Positions 45,432 to 57,127 of a DNA stretch of 64,000 bases are shown piece after piece. The stretch comes from Metridium senile (Eukaryota; Cnidaria; Anthozoa; Actiniaria; Metridiidae). Each line of letters begins with the position of its first letter. Positions within the stretch are counted from its first letter, which is position 1. The notes under the pieces were generated by a model. The model was given only the letters and a program-made list of their open reading frames with translations. It did not search any database and was not told the DNA's origin. The stretch lies in assembly GCA_949775045.1 (NCBI GenBank), contig OX459102.1, positions 11,550,201 through 11,614,200 of the forward strand, in the 5' to 3' direction. The translations under genes were made by a program, and so were the position numbers.

Positions 45432-46149
45432 AATCAAACCCTAAACTAGACCCTTAAACATAAACTCAGTTTGCCCGCCTTCCCCTTTACACAGAAAACT
45501 CTTCCAAAAAGTACCAGAATGCTTTACGAAATGTCTTACTTCAGGTTTGAGGTGCTGCATTACACTTTGCAATTTTCTCAGAAAGTTGCCTCGCAATACC
45601 TGTAAATTAGCAACATTTTTTATAATAGAGCTATAAGTGTACTCGACCACGTTAAATAAAGTTATTTTATCTTATCTTTAATACCGTTCAGTACTAATTT
45701 TCGCAACGGAACTCAGCAACTTGCAACGTCACGTTATCAAGCATCGCGAGATAAGTTACCACTGAGAAAAGTACACATGCAATGCAACAGCGCCTTAATA
45801 CAAATCTGAAGAAAGACAATTCGTAAAGGAAGTTGGCACTTGTTATTTAAAAAAGTTGGCAAAGCATGATGGTAGTTGTAGCATGTGGGCTCTAAGAAGT
45901 TAATCAGTTTAAAATTGCTGGGGGAGGGGAGGTATGCTATATTCGTATTTTAGTTTTGCATTTTGGCTTTTTCTTAAAGAAAATAAAGAACTTTAATAGT
46001 CACAATAGTCAAATTTGTCAAAAAGTCAAATACTTGATTGTACACGTTAATTTCCTAAAACGCACTTAGTCATCCCGCTTTATTATCCCCCCGTGGTGTT
46101 GCTCAAGGCATTGCCCTCAACCTTGCCGTTCTAGAATTTAAAGTCAATA

Positions 46150-47832
46150 TTAATTTACACGAAGAGCTGTAATTCCAAGGTGTGGAACTGCAAAACCTGG
46201 TGACAGCTCACCAGCACTAAAAGGTTTGAAATAGAATGCCATAATTGATCCCATTCTCTGGAGAAAGCACTGCTGCCCCAGCATCCTCCCTTGTAAAATT
46301 AGCTTCTCTTCGATATAATATAAAGACACTCCGGTATGTTTTGCAGTTTTCTTGTAAATTAGACTGACTCCTTGCTGTGTGATCGTGGCTTGATAGTGTT
46401 GTACTTTACTTGATGGAGAGTATATGTTAACGGCAGTGATGTTGTAAGTCCCTGTGTATGGTTTGGAATCTGTTGGGAAGCTTCCATTTTCGTTTAACTC
46501 AAAAAGAGTTTGGTTGAAAACTGGAATTAACTCTTTTGCAAATTTATCTACGGCGTAATTCGAAATGAAAGCTCCAGCAGAGAAGTTGGAAACCGTACTA
46601 AAAAATACGTTAAAACCGAGTTTGATTTCAGGTATAATGGCCATCATAGCACTCATATCATCAATAGATCCTCCTTTGGTGCGAAGTAGGAAGTGCTCAC
46701 GTAGAAAGATCTCCCAAGGGGACCCCCACACAGTTCTTCCATCGGGCGCGATATGCGAGGGGGTCAGTATCTCTTTTAGTGAACGCTGGTTGAGGCCTAC
46801 TTTATTGTTTTTAGTAGAACTCATAAGAAACATTCCAAACTGAGCCATTTCTTCTGCAGTGGAGTACATTTGTCCAGATGGGCTGAGCCAGCCAATATCC
46901 ATAAATGGGGTGATCCGGCCTTGGGCATCGTAAGGAAATGCCATGTTCTTTTTGACATCATTATTGATAGTAAAGCCTGTGTGCTTAAATCCTAAAGGAG
47001 ACAGGATATTATCTCTAGTCCAGTCTTCAAACGTCTTGTTTGTTAGTCGCTCTGTCAACAATCTAGCCAGTAATGCGTAACCAAGATTACTGTAAGAAGG
47101 TACTGTCCCCGGTTCTACTACAAGACTTTGGTTTTTCAGGTATAGCAACTGTTCTGCAGTGGTTTGATTGTTGATACACAAGACACATGGGGCTTCTCGG
47201 GGCAACCCTGCTTGTTGGTTAATTATTTGTCTCAGCGTGATATTCTCTCTAGTAAATGGATTATTAATGACAAAATCAGGCGCGTATTTACTCAGAGGAT
47301 CGTCAAGAGAACTAATAACTCCTCGCTCGTATAACATGTATACCATCAGTACGGGGAATACCTTACTGATGCTCCCTATACGATATCGTGTATTGTTATC
47401 AGGCCGTTCCCCGCCAATAGTTTTCTTCCCGTAGTGACCCGTCCATATTATGGAGTCTTTGTAATAAATATTAGTAGAGATTGCAGGCAAGTCGTTAGTG
47501 CTTACTAGCTCCTCTAGATAGTTACTCATTTTGTCGATGGCACTTTGAATCTGTTTCGGTAAAGGTGCAGGTAGTGTCGGCAGTGAATTAGGGTATTCAG
47601 GGCATATTTTCGCATCGTTGGATGTTTGAATGGTCTTTGCATAGTTACCTGTCACGGACGTATTTGCAGTTTCACTTATTTTCCATACGAATAAGCAAGT
47701 CATTGTGATAGCTATAACACAAGCTACAACTAGAGCTGATATCAGAAGCATACGAGAGTGCTTTGATTTTCGGTACATCTCCTCAGGGACTAAGTTTTCC
47801 ATACTGTTAACCTGGTTCGTCGCAACGGCCAT
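46150..47832 (-). CDS. Membrane-anchored beta-lactamase-like serine hydrolase (LACTBL1-like), copy 2, intronless
   Basis: Single uninterrupted frame of 560 residues. Type II anchor at about 28-50; catalytic signatures SISK (Ser154, Lys157), YSN (247-249) and KGG (386-388), all aligned with copy 1. The long shared stretches ([39 protein letters not shown]) show common origin, but the sequences have diverged far more than the P450 copies. Position 320 (SG-QMYS) is where copy 1 has its intron (AG-EMYS), so the intron was either lost here, perhaps by retrocopying, or gained in copy 1. No poly-A tail or target duplication was recognised beside it. A second in-frame Met (residue 11) is an alternative start. 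Convergent with copy 1. Confidence 0.93.
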   Translation of the reverse strand: MAVATNQVNSMENLVPEEMYRKSKHSRMLLISALVVACVIAITMTCLFVWKISETANTSVTGNYAKTIQTSNDAKICPEYPNSLPTLPAPLPKQIQSAIDKMSNYLEELVSTNDLPAISTNIYYKDSIIWTGHYGKKTIGGERPDNNTRYRIGSISKVFPVLMVYMLYERGVISSLDDPLSKYAPDFVINNPFTRENITLRQIINQQAGLPREAPCVLCINNQTTAEQLLYLKNQSLVVEPGTVPSYSNLGYALLARLLTERLTNKTFEDWTRDNILSPLGFKHTGFTINNDVKKNMAFPYDAQGRITPFMDIGWLSPSGQMYSTAEEMAQFGMFLMSSTKNNKVGLNQRSLKEILTPSHIAPDGRTVWGSPWEIFLREHFLLRTKGGSIDDMSAMMAIIPEIKLGFNVFFSTVSNFSAGAFISNYAVDKFAKELIPVFNQTLFELNENGSFPTDSKPYTGTYNITAVNIYSPSSKVQHYQATITQQGVSLIYKKTAKHTGVSLYYIEEKLILQGRMLGQQCFLQRMGSIMAFYFKPFSAGELSPGFAVPHLGITALRVN

Positions 47833-50800
47833 GTCACTTGAATCGTTAATACCTGACCAAATAAATCAACTCACAGAGGCCGGCTTGGAATAGCAACACC
47901 TTTCAGCTTAAAATAATCTGGTGGGTGTTCAGTTTTCTAAGTGCAAGAGATTTAATCATTAATAGCATCGCTTAGCATGAGAAGATGATCCCGGCAGTGT
48001 TTTTTTTATGACCCTGCAAGAGCCTGTTGAAGTATTACATACATCATAAAGAGAATGTGGTAATTTCAGCGCATTCAACCATATGGAAATCCGAGTTGAT
48101 CTGCATGACAAAACTGAACTGTCATGTGCCATCTCTAGGTAAACAATGGCCAAGTTTTAATTTTGCACATATCAACAAAGCGACCAACGGAAGTTTGGAG
48201 TTCACAATCGAAAACGTACATGTACACAATCGCTGATAGTAATCGACCAATCATTTATATTTAAAATAAAGGATAAAATAAATGACAATTTAGCGATTGA
48301 TTTGAGAGAAGTTCTCGATTTCTTATAATACTTAATTAAATTAGATTTTTATGATCTGTATTAGCAGATTGTTGACACCTCATTGGCGTCACAAGAGTCA
48401 CATATCACTTGTCGCCCCAGCTTGGGTTCTTGAGCGCTAGTTTTTGATTGTACAATGTCAAGGGTGAAAAGTAATTGACAATGAATGAAATGAAACAAAG
48501 TATTCAACTATCTCAATGAATTGGAGTACGTCAAATAGTTATAAAGGAATATTCGATAATTACAACAACTGAGAAAAATATTATATTAATTAATACTACG
48601 AGTCGCCTTTAAAATTATATTAGAATATAATTTTGAAATAAAAATGAATCTAAAAAGTGTGTATAAAATATGTTTTTAACTAAATTGAAAAATGATACCG
48701 ACAAATAAAATTCTCAAATCAAACTAGTTAAAACTAATTAATTCATTTAATTTCAAAACTAACAAAACAAACGAAGCAATTTAATTTACAAGGAAATATA
48801 TAGCTCAGTTTCCGATGTTAATTAATTAAATAACTCGGGGGATTCTGCTCACCGAGAAAATAACCTTGCTAGCCACCTTAAAAATATCAAAATATAATTT
48901 TGAAATAACAATTACAATAAGCGTTTTAATTAACTGGCTTAACTTTGTAGACTGATTAAACCACTCAAGCGATTGATTGAATAAATACAATAAACTTTTT
49001 TGATTTTATTGCGTATCAGTTGAGTCGAGTAGTTATACCATGAAAGGAGAAACAAGTGTATCCAGAATATTCTCAAAACAATTGAAGTGAAAACTGGTTT
49101 CTAAGCTCCAATACTTGATCTTAATTATTGCTGTAGCATATATATACTTGACGAAAATAGCTAATTTTTTGTGATTAAATATATATAAATAGCCACAAAA
49201 TAAGAACGATTACTCAGTAGCAATTTCATTTTATGTCATGTATATATATATTACATGCTATGTCAAAAAATGTCGATGAAGATATTGTTGCATGTTGCTT
49301 CAGTGCAAGTTGCATGATCAGGATGCATTGTCATTGCTTACCAAGCTTGAATAATTGATATTGCAGTGACCTTGTGCTGCTTGAATATTATCAATAGTAC
49401 ATTTCGAGCTTTGGTGCAAGATACAACAATCGGCAAGATGAAACAGCAGCAAAACGGAAGCAACAAAACGGCTTCGCCAAAATAGCTGTATAACTTACCA
49501 ATGGTTGGCGGTTGAAACTGGCTAAAATAAAATATTCATGTTAGATTTATGCAATTCTTATCCTGCATGAAAATTTATCATGATATTAGTACAGAATGAC
49601 CATTTATATATACGTTGGGAAAATTAATTGATGAACTTTTGCATTGCAAGGATATATCAAGACGGTTCGGGCCGTACCATAAGATATTTTAGGGGGAGGG
49701 GGGTTGGGCAATTTTGAGCAATATACTTTTTCTTGCCCTCGCGGCTGTGTATTCCGCTTTGCACGGTATATTTTTCAGGATTTTTTTTAAGTACGATACT
49801 TTTTTTTAAGCTAAAGAGCTTGCTGTGCTCAACTTTATATTTGGTAATAGCCCAGCCCCCCTTAAATATCCAATGGTGCGTCCCTAATTGAGTCCTTGAG
49901 AGCTCTTAATACCGAGTACACTGTCGAAAGTTAGATCGCAAACAACAGGCATCCCAAACAATCCACTCAGTTACAGACGTAGAGATATATGAGGAAGAAG
50001 TCTGTATTTTTGTTTTGAAATAAATTTGAACATATATTTCAATCCTGTGTTTCAATCCCGTGAGATAAAGTCAACAGAAATCGGACCTGCCAATGTACTA
50101 GTTTCGAGTGTCGTAATGCGGATACTGATTATTTTCAGCCTATGTGGCATGTATCAATAGACGGTGAAAATACCACAGGTTTTGAATAAAAATCCAACCT
50201 ACGTACTATATCCATGAAATAAAATCAAGCTATTATACTGTGGATTTTTTTTATTTAGTGACTACACATCAATGTGAAGAAAATTAAGTGTTATGGCAAG
50301 GATTCATGCACGTACCAAAACATTGATTAAGTATGTTTTTTTTTTTACATTCGATGCCAAGGCTGAGCATATTTTAAAAGGAACTCGAAACTTGTCTATT
50401 GTTAAGAACGGGCGGAAGTTTAAGGGTGGTCAAATCGGCCCAAGGAAGTTGCAGTTTCGTGCATTGATATCCGTAAGATACAATCATATGCGAAATACCT
50501 TGGGACAAAATAATTGGAATGTTGTGATGTGAAGTTGCTCTCATACATGACCAATCAACATTGCTTTTTGGGGAGGGGGTTGTAAAAGCTACTTTGTGTA
50601 TTTTGTCCATTTTTTTAACTTAAAAGGAAAACCGACATAAAAATGTTGCCAACAATTTCTCGAACATGATTGCATGCAGGCCGACAAATATGTACTGTAA
50701 TATAGACACTTGCGGGACTAATTAATTGCAAAAGCAGCGTGCTATGAAACCTGCATGCATGGTGGGACGGGTCGTGGAGGAGAAAAATAGACTGGGAGCT

Positions 50801-51161
50801 GGGAGAACTAACTGGGAAATATAGCAGTGAAAATAATGTTTTAAGCAATTTCTTCTTAATTAATTCCCCATAGAAAACTCTTAAAATAGAGCAGGGAAAG
50901 TTGATTGCGTGTTGCGCTGTTGAAAGAAATTGTACGTTTAAGCTTGTGGCTTCATTCCCTTAGGAATAAGGTGTGACGCAAAAGGTAACCGACGTTGTAA
51001 CTTCCTGGGAGAGAGGACGGATGTGGATGGTGGACTTTATCATTTACGAAGGAAAGTTTAATGGATTTACGTGTTGCCCTTCAGTGTCCCGATATAGGTG
51101 GACGCGTACAGTGACGTATTTTGTTATCGGCTTTGCCAACCGACCATTGTTATAAGAACAC

Positions 51162-51304
51162 TAGCCTCCTCCACAGGCGTCTGTGATCTAATTTGGATTT
51201 GGGTTTCCTGGGCTGTTACTAGAGAGGGACTAGGAGCTCGTTTTTTTCCCTCACCACAGGAAGCCCGATGAAAGGAGATATAAGAGTGCCTGCGCCGGAG
51301 GCTA
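51162..51304. mobile_element. 143-bp MITE of the TAGCC...GGCTA family
   Basis: TAGCCTCCTCCACAGGCG mirrors CGCCTG-type GCCTGCGCCGGAGGCTA. Internal GGGTTTCCTG.../CACAGGAAGCCCGATG arms match the element at 16390-16533. 9-bp flank TAAGAACAC at 51153-51161 and 51305-51313. Confidence 0.85.
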
Positions 51305-52271
51305 TAAGAACACAGGAAATTAATAAATCTATTGTGAAAATGTAAAATTAGCGCAGCATCACAATACCAACACTGTACGCTCATCTATTGAGGCACAAAA
51401 TAACTCCGTCGATTGGAAAAAAGCAGACGCAAAGTTGATGTAGCGTAATTTTTGTTCCATATCCAGTGATGATATGGTTCCTCCTGTTCTTTGCTACCAT
51501 GCATCTTTGTTTTTGCTTTAACAGCTTTATTGGGCACGTATTAGTTACAAATTAGACCTACATAGCACTACATACATCTGATGTCTCAGCTGTCTAGTTT
51601 TATTATAAACACGTGTTGTTCCCTGCCTCCTAACGCAGTATACTGATCCTTTCATGATTGAAAATCAATTATTATGGTCATCCTACTCCTCCTCATTATC
51701 AAAATTACGATTCTTAACACGTACCATTGACATCATTATCAGCAGCAGCAGAAGCAGCAGCAGCATCCAGCCACCACCACCACCACCATCATCATCTGAT
51801 TTTCACCATCCCAGCCCACTGCATCATTAGCTAGTTCCATCATTACATGCATATAAAAAAAATAATATGAAAAAAAAAAAAATTGTAATACTAAGTATAA
51901 AGAGTAGTGCGAGAATGTTTGTCATATTTAGTATTTTGAATATTTCTGTATATTTCGATTTCGATCCTAATAATCATTGTCGCAGCGAAACTGGCTACAG
52001 TCCACACGGCCACGACTGGAAAGGATGTCGGCATTTATTCTCTTGTCACATCAATTTATTCGTAATAGCATATTTTTGGTTGCAAATACATGCAGCTATT
52101 TCAAAAAATGTCGAATATATTGAATCGGTGCATGCATTCCAAGACCCGAAATGCATTTTTGGTCTTGCGACTTAGTTACCGACATGCTTTGCAGCCTTAT
52201 ATATTTAACAATAGTAATAATAATATTTTACTTCTAGTGTATTCTATCAGTTACAATGTACTATCTACATA

Positions 52272-52523
52272 CACCTATTTCAAAAAACGTTGTCAGAAGG
52301 AGATCTGCAATCTGCAATCTGGGACCAAAATGAATTCTGGGCCGGTACCGCAGTTTTTTCTCATTAAAAATTCGTTTATGTACACTTTCTGGCTTCGGAT
52401 ATGGCGATGTAAATATAAATCTGAAGGTGCTAAGCACAACAAAAAAAAAAAAAGGCAGGGACAATTCATTTCGGACTCAGATTGCAGATTCAGATCTCCT
52501 TCTGACGTTTTTTGAAATAGGTG
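52272..52523. mobile_element. MITE with CACCTATTTCAAAAAACG ends
   Basis: CACCTATTTCAAAAAACGTT mirrors GACGTTTTTTGAAATAGGTG; inner GTCAGAAGGAGATCTGCAAT / GATCTCCTTCTGAC. Left flank TA, right flank TG, a probably mutated TA duplication. Second copy of the element at 23890-24121. Confidence 0.82.
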
Positions 52524-52527
52524 TGAT

Positions 52528-52880
52528 AGCTAGCGGATCGCTGTATGTTAACTTTTCAGTAAAAATTCATTTTCACATTGATGAGAAAAACAATGCCCTT
52601 GGGTCTACAAAAACGTTTTATAATATACAGTAAAAACTCTACATATACAGCTAGCGGATCGCTGTATGTTAACTTTTCAGTACAAATTCATTTTCACATT
52701 GATGAGAACAACAATGCCCTTGGGTCTACAAAAACGTTGTATAATATACAGTAAAAACTCTACATATACAGCTAGCGGATCGCTGTATGTTAACTTTTCA
52801 GTACAAATTCATTTTCACATTGATGAGAAAAACAATGCCCTTGGGTCTACAAAAACGTTTTATAATATACAGTAAAAACC
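52528..52880. repeat. 121-bp tandem repeat, just under three units
   Basis: AGCTAGCGGATCGCTGTATG begins at 52528, 52649 and 52770. Units are nearly identical. Each ends in TATACAGTAAAAACTCTAC, whose CAGTAAAA matches the end of the adjoining foldback element, so the array may have grown from that element edge. Confidence 0.92.
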
Positions 52881-53312
52881 TGCATATAAGAACCAGTGGA
52901 TTAAGAACCACTAGGCTAAAATTTGCTTTTTTAAGCACCTGCTAAAAAAGAACCACTTTAGCCTAAAAAATTAGACTGGTTCCCATATGAAAGGTTTCAA
53001 GATTTATTGGGTCATTTGAAAAAATATAAGTTGAGTCTGAATTATGATCAAATTTAAACTCAATGCAAGAAAAATGTTTTATAAATGTATTATTAGTTAT
53101 TGCTCATTGAGAATACATTCATCATTCAGATGCTTCGACATAACAATTTATATAACATAAAACAACACTATATAAGGGAAATTGTTTTTGCTTTGTAAAT
53201 AAGAACCAGTTAAGAACCACGTTAGCCTAATTTCTCACTAAATACCAATTATATAAGAACCCCTTTAGCCTAACCTCGAAAAATAGTGGTTCTTATATGC
53301 GGCATTTTACTG
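52870..53312. mobile_element. 443-bp foldback MITE, CAGTAAAA ends, TA duplication
   Basis: CAGTAAAAACCTGCATATAAGAACCA on the left mirrors TGGTTCTTATATGCGGCATTTTACTG on the right (each listed only in outline). The AAGAACCAC...TTAGCCTAA module recurs three to four times inside. Flanked by TA on both sides (Tc1/mariner-like). Confidence 0.78.
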
Positions 53313-54269
53313 TATTATATAGTATTAAACGTTTTAGAAATAGCTGTACCATGTATATGACGAGATCAAAGTTTAAATGCCTTGCGAAATCAAATATACC
53401 TATTCATAGTAATGTCAAAGCGATCAATGACCGTTTAAGATAACTGAATGTAATGGCTGTTAGATTTGATCGACAGGGGATTGACTTACTATTTAAAGTG
53501 ATGGTCAAATGATAAGGAACAGACAATTTCAAAGCATCGACATCAAGTTGTCGACCACCCTTATCTCAGCATGGCCCAGGGTAGCCTGCAAAGCTGACGT
53601 TCCAAGCTTTTGAAACGAGTTTAACGAGAGTTCTAGAAATGAAACCGGGCAAAAAGAAAGTTAAGAAGGAGGGAGAGGAGAGTGGAAGAAGGGAAACTCA
53701 CCCCTCATTTTCCCTTTTAGCCCTTTCTCCATTCTTGCTAGGCCCAAGGGTTCGCGTGATATTTGAGCTAAAATAAGCGTGATTCGTGAATTCGACCCAC
53801 GTACGTTGATCGTGAATAATAAGTTCCATTTTGAAAATTTTGCTTTTTCATGTTAGGACTGTTAGGGACGGACCATGAGATATTTAAGGGAGGGGGGGGG
53901 GGGGGGGTTGGGCAAATACCAAAAGTAGAAAAAAAAATTCCTGCACACACGTAGAATGCGAAAAAACATATCCTGCAAAAAAAAATTTGGCAGCCGACAC
54001 AAAAACCCAGCGCACGACTGAGATGTGTAGGTCAGAGGCAAAAAGACATTACTTATTTTACCAACTTCTAAACAACGACACTAATTAAAAATAAAATAAA
54101 ATTCATTCATTCTTTAGTTTTAAAAACACATTTTGTTTTATAATTATATTTAAAATTTGTTGAAGCTCGAAGTAAATAGCTAATCGTTTATCCACAGGTA
54201 CACAAATGTAACACTTAACGTTTAACCACCACAACACAAGCAATAATACACCAATTTGACGGAGTGGAC

Positions 54270-54477
54270 GGTGATTGCACGACCTGTAAGGAATTGTGGA
54301 TCTTTGATATTGGTTCAGTTTATGCCTCCTTTGTGGCAGAAATCAAATTTACTGCACAACCCCAGCCCCATATGGTGAATAATAGCTTATAGTTTATGAA
54401 ACTGTGCTTAGCAATACAGAGAAACAATTGGATATGTTGTATGTGTAACCACAATTCTTTTCGGTCGTACAATCACC
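54270..54477. mobile_element. Foldback MITE, GGTGATTGCACGACC ends
   Basis: GGTGATTGCACGACC...GGAATTGTGG faces CCACAATTC...GGTCGTACAATCACC. A related GGTGATTGCACGACCG stretch lies inside the Harbinger-like element (32283-32299). Confidence 0.65.
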
Positions 54478-55531
54478 ACCTCAATATGTTTTTGATAATA
54501 TATAAATAGACCAACGGTCTTTTTAATGACTACACAGCCAAGCGACCACAACACACCAACAACATTTAATACACAAAAGTACATTTAGTTTAAAATTCAA
54601 AAATATTAAACATAATTTTTTTTAAGTATTTGAGAAAACTAAATACTTTTTTATCAATTTGTTCGTTTTTTTTCTTTGTATAAGCGAGACTCAAATGGTG
54701 AACATTTGTATACATATACCCTTTAGGAATTGAAATCTTGCTGCATTTTCTTATTATTTTTTGTTGGAGTTTTTTCCCTTTTTCTATTTCTTTCAATGGG
54801 GTTTTTCACTCTACTTGTTTTCACCCATTGTCATTCTGTTTTCATCCCATTTTTTCTCATCCATGAGCTTTTTTTTCTTCTCTTTCTATCATACTTTGTT
54901 CTTTCCTTCTTCCTTCTTTTGTTTCTCCATGTGTACTACAATGTACAAATAACATACAAAAGCAACAATATTTTTTCCTTAGGGGTTCAAAACTGAAAAT
55001 ACTAGACAATAGTATCTGAATCACTAGTAGAAAATTAAAAAGGTTTCCTTATTAAATGTTTTGACAAAAAAGTAAAAACATTAAAAAACATATATCAAAT
55101 AAAAAAACACACATGCACAAATAGTTTCCATCCCACCTTCATAAAGCCAATACAACAGTAATTAAATAGCTTTTTTACAGTTATATACAAACAATTTCGA
55201 ACTATGAATTCAAGTCATGTCTTTGGGCTAGGTTTTTTTCTGCCCAAGAGCATTGCTTCCAATTTTAAACCTCTCGCTGTCCCTCTGGTACCTATGTTTT
55301 TTCCAGGGGCCTGAATAGCGCTATCCACCAGATAAATCCCTATCCAACGGATAAAACCTATACAAATTCTATACAATGGATAACTCTTATCAAGTGGATA
55401 ACTTTAACCCTGGAGGCTTCATACAACTGGCCCCAGGAGGATGGCATGTCTGAATATATTGTTTACAAACATTTGCATATAACTGTAGTAACAGCTATTT
55501 CTCAAATTATTTAACTTAAAATATAAACATA

Positions 55532-55688
55532 GAGCTTCCTTTGCAGCCATCGCCTTCTAGTTACGAATTGGAGTTCCTGTGTTATCCAAACCTTTCTCTA
55601 TCCTTTCTTCTCCCTAGAATGCCTTGGTCATCTATTGACACAGGAAGCCCAACTGAAGCCCAACCAGTGATGCCTGTAAAGGAGGCCT
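55532..55688. mobile_element. Decayed MITE of the TAGCC family
   Basis: GAGCTTCCTTTGCAG faces CTGTAAAGGAGGCCTG; inner GACACAGGAAGCCC matches the relatives at 16390 and 51162. Exact 9-bp flank ATAAACATA at 55523-55531 and 55689-55697. Confidence 0.75.
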
Positions 55689-55718
55689 GATAAACATATA
55701 CAGTTTTTAAAATTTATT

Positions 55719-57088
55719 ATTATTGAAGCCATAAGGGAAACCGGGAGGCCTGGTTGTTGTTGGTTTTCGTCCTTCAAAGGCACTGTGTTCTTTATGACCT
55801 GAAATTAAACAAAATGACTTTGATACAAAATATTATTTGGCACTCATGGGCCTGCACAAATAGGTTTCTCTAGTCAAAAACAACAGATGCTGGTGACTGG
55901 GAGAAGTTGAGGTTGGGTATGACATGGTCTATAAGTCATGACCGCGAGCCAAATATTTTCCGTACAACCCTCCCACTCAGTCAATAAGTACTTATATAAT
56001 ATTCTACTATTATCTTAATTCATAAAGCCCAGCTCAGACTGTTTGTTATAATATACTTACATTTATAAAATGAGTCTCTCAAATCCACACGTGATACTAA
56101 TGCATAAACTTTATCAAGTATCTGAAAAAAATACATGTTGAGAAATGATTATCAAAAAATGCTTATTAAGTGCTGGCCTGTTTCCCTAGCTTTCCAGGTT
56201 GAACATCTTACCAAGATCCATGTAAGATCATGGAGAATCCCCTGGCCAGATCTAGTCATGATCTTACATGTACAAGATCTTGGCATGTAACCTTCAATCT
56301 GCAAGAACTTGCACAAACTTTCAAGTTTCTGCCAACAATCAATCAAGATATTTCCGAGATCCTTCCAAGAAATTTACTTGTCAAGGTTTTAGTCAGATCT
56401 TGGATGATCTTACCAGATCTTAACAAGATGCTCAACCTGGGTCCCTGCTGTTAATATTCTCTCTTTCAAGCATTTATTTTCTTATCCTGCTTAGCGCTTA
56501 TTCAGGGACGGCGTTTGTTTAAGTTAATATGGTACAGTGCAGTGGTACCTCTATTAAGCGGTCACCCATTAAGCAGTCATCCTCTGCGGCCACAATAAAA
56601 AGTCCAAAATCTATTCCTATACCTAAATTCTATACCTCTATTCAGTGGTCAACCTCTATTAGGCGGCCTCTTTGGAAAGTGCCAATGGTGACCACTTAAT
56701 AGATCTGGTACCACTGTATTACAATATAGCTTACTGTTGATTCTGATTCACATGAAGCACTGGTATTCCATATCTGTATGATATCATCTCTATCTCGTAA
56801 ACTGACACTTATTCCACAAACCTGGTCTCCTGTTAGATTAGAACAAGTTGTTAGTAAGCTGGTCATCAGAATAAAGTCATGCATATGTGTAATTTATGCA
56901 CGTATGTAGGTGTAGGTGTTTTCCCCCTCTAATGTTATGTAGATTATATATATATATATATAATTTATGTAGTTTACCTCTTCTCTACCTTAGTATGTGT
57001 TGTAGTTTTAAGTATCTGACAGTTTATTATTTATTTATTTATTTATTTAATAATTTATTTATTTAATATTTATTTATTTATTTAATAT

Positions 57089-57127
<39 letters not shown>

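Larger units (their letters stand above)
43299..46149. other. Spacer between the convergent LACTBL1-like genes
   Basis: No gene seen. Contains a 62-bp tandem array (43590-43860), two related foldback fragments with GTCGTCACGCAACG ends (44000-44139 and about 44150-44262), a MITE (45130-45431) and AT-rich DNA. The segment GATGAAAGTCTTGATAGTATGTTTTATAATA at 44440-44470 repeats the last codons of copy 1 in part, a small displaced duplicate of its 3' end. Confidence 0.6.
47833..55718. other. Gene-poor, repeat-rich interval
   Basis: No gene recognised. 47880-49660 is AT-rich unique-looking sequence; 49665-49886 is a decayed foldback (GGGCCGTACCAT / ATGGTGCGTCCCT); 50290-51120 has only unconvincing ORFs; 51162-53312 is a cluster of MITEs and a 121-bp tandem array; 51738-51800 is an AGC/ACC triplet microsatellite; 53560-53760 is purine-rich; 53868 onward is one end of the AGGGACGGACC family with a G-run; 54270-54477 is a foldback; 54740-54930 is T-rich. 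Confidence 0.6.

Noticed and set aside
54730..54996. Hydrophobic Phe/Leu-rich ORF resembling a membrane protein
   Set aside because: T-rich DNA gives this composition by chance; no homology or splice context.
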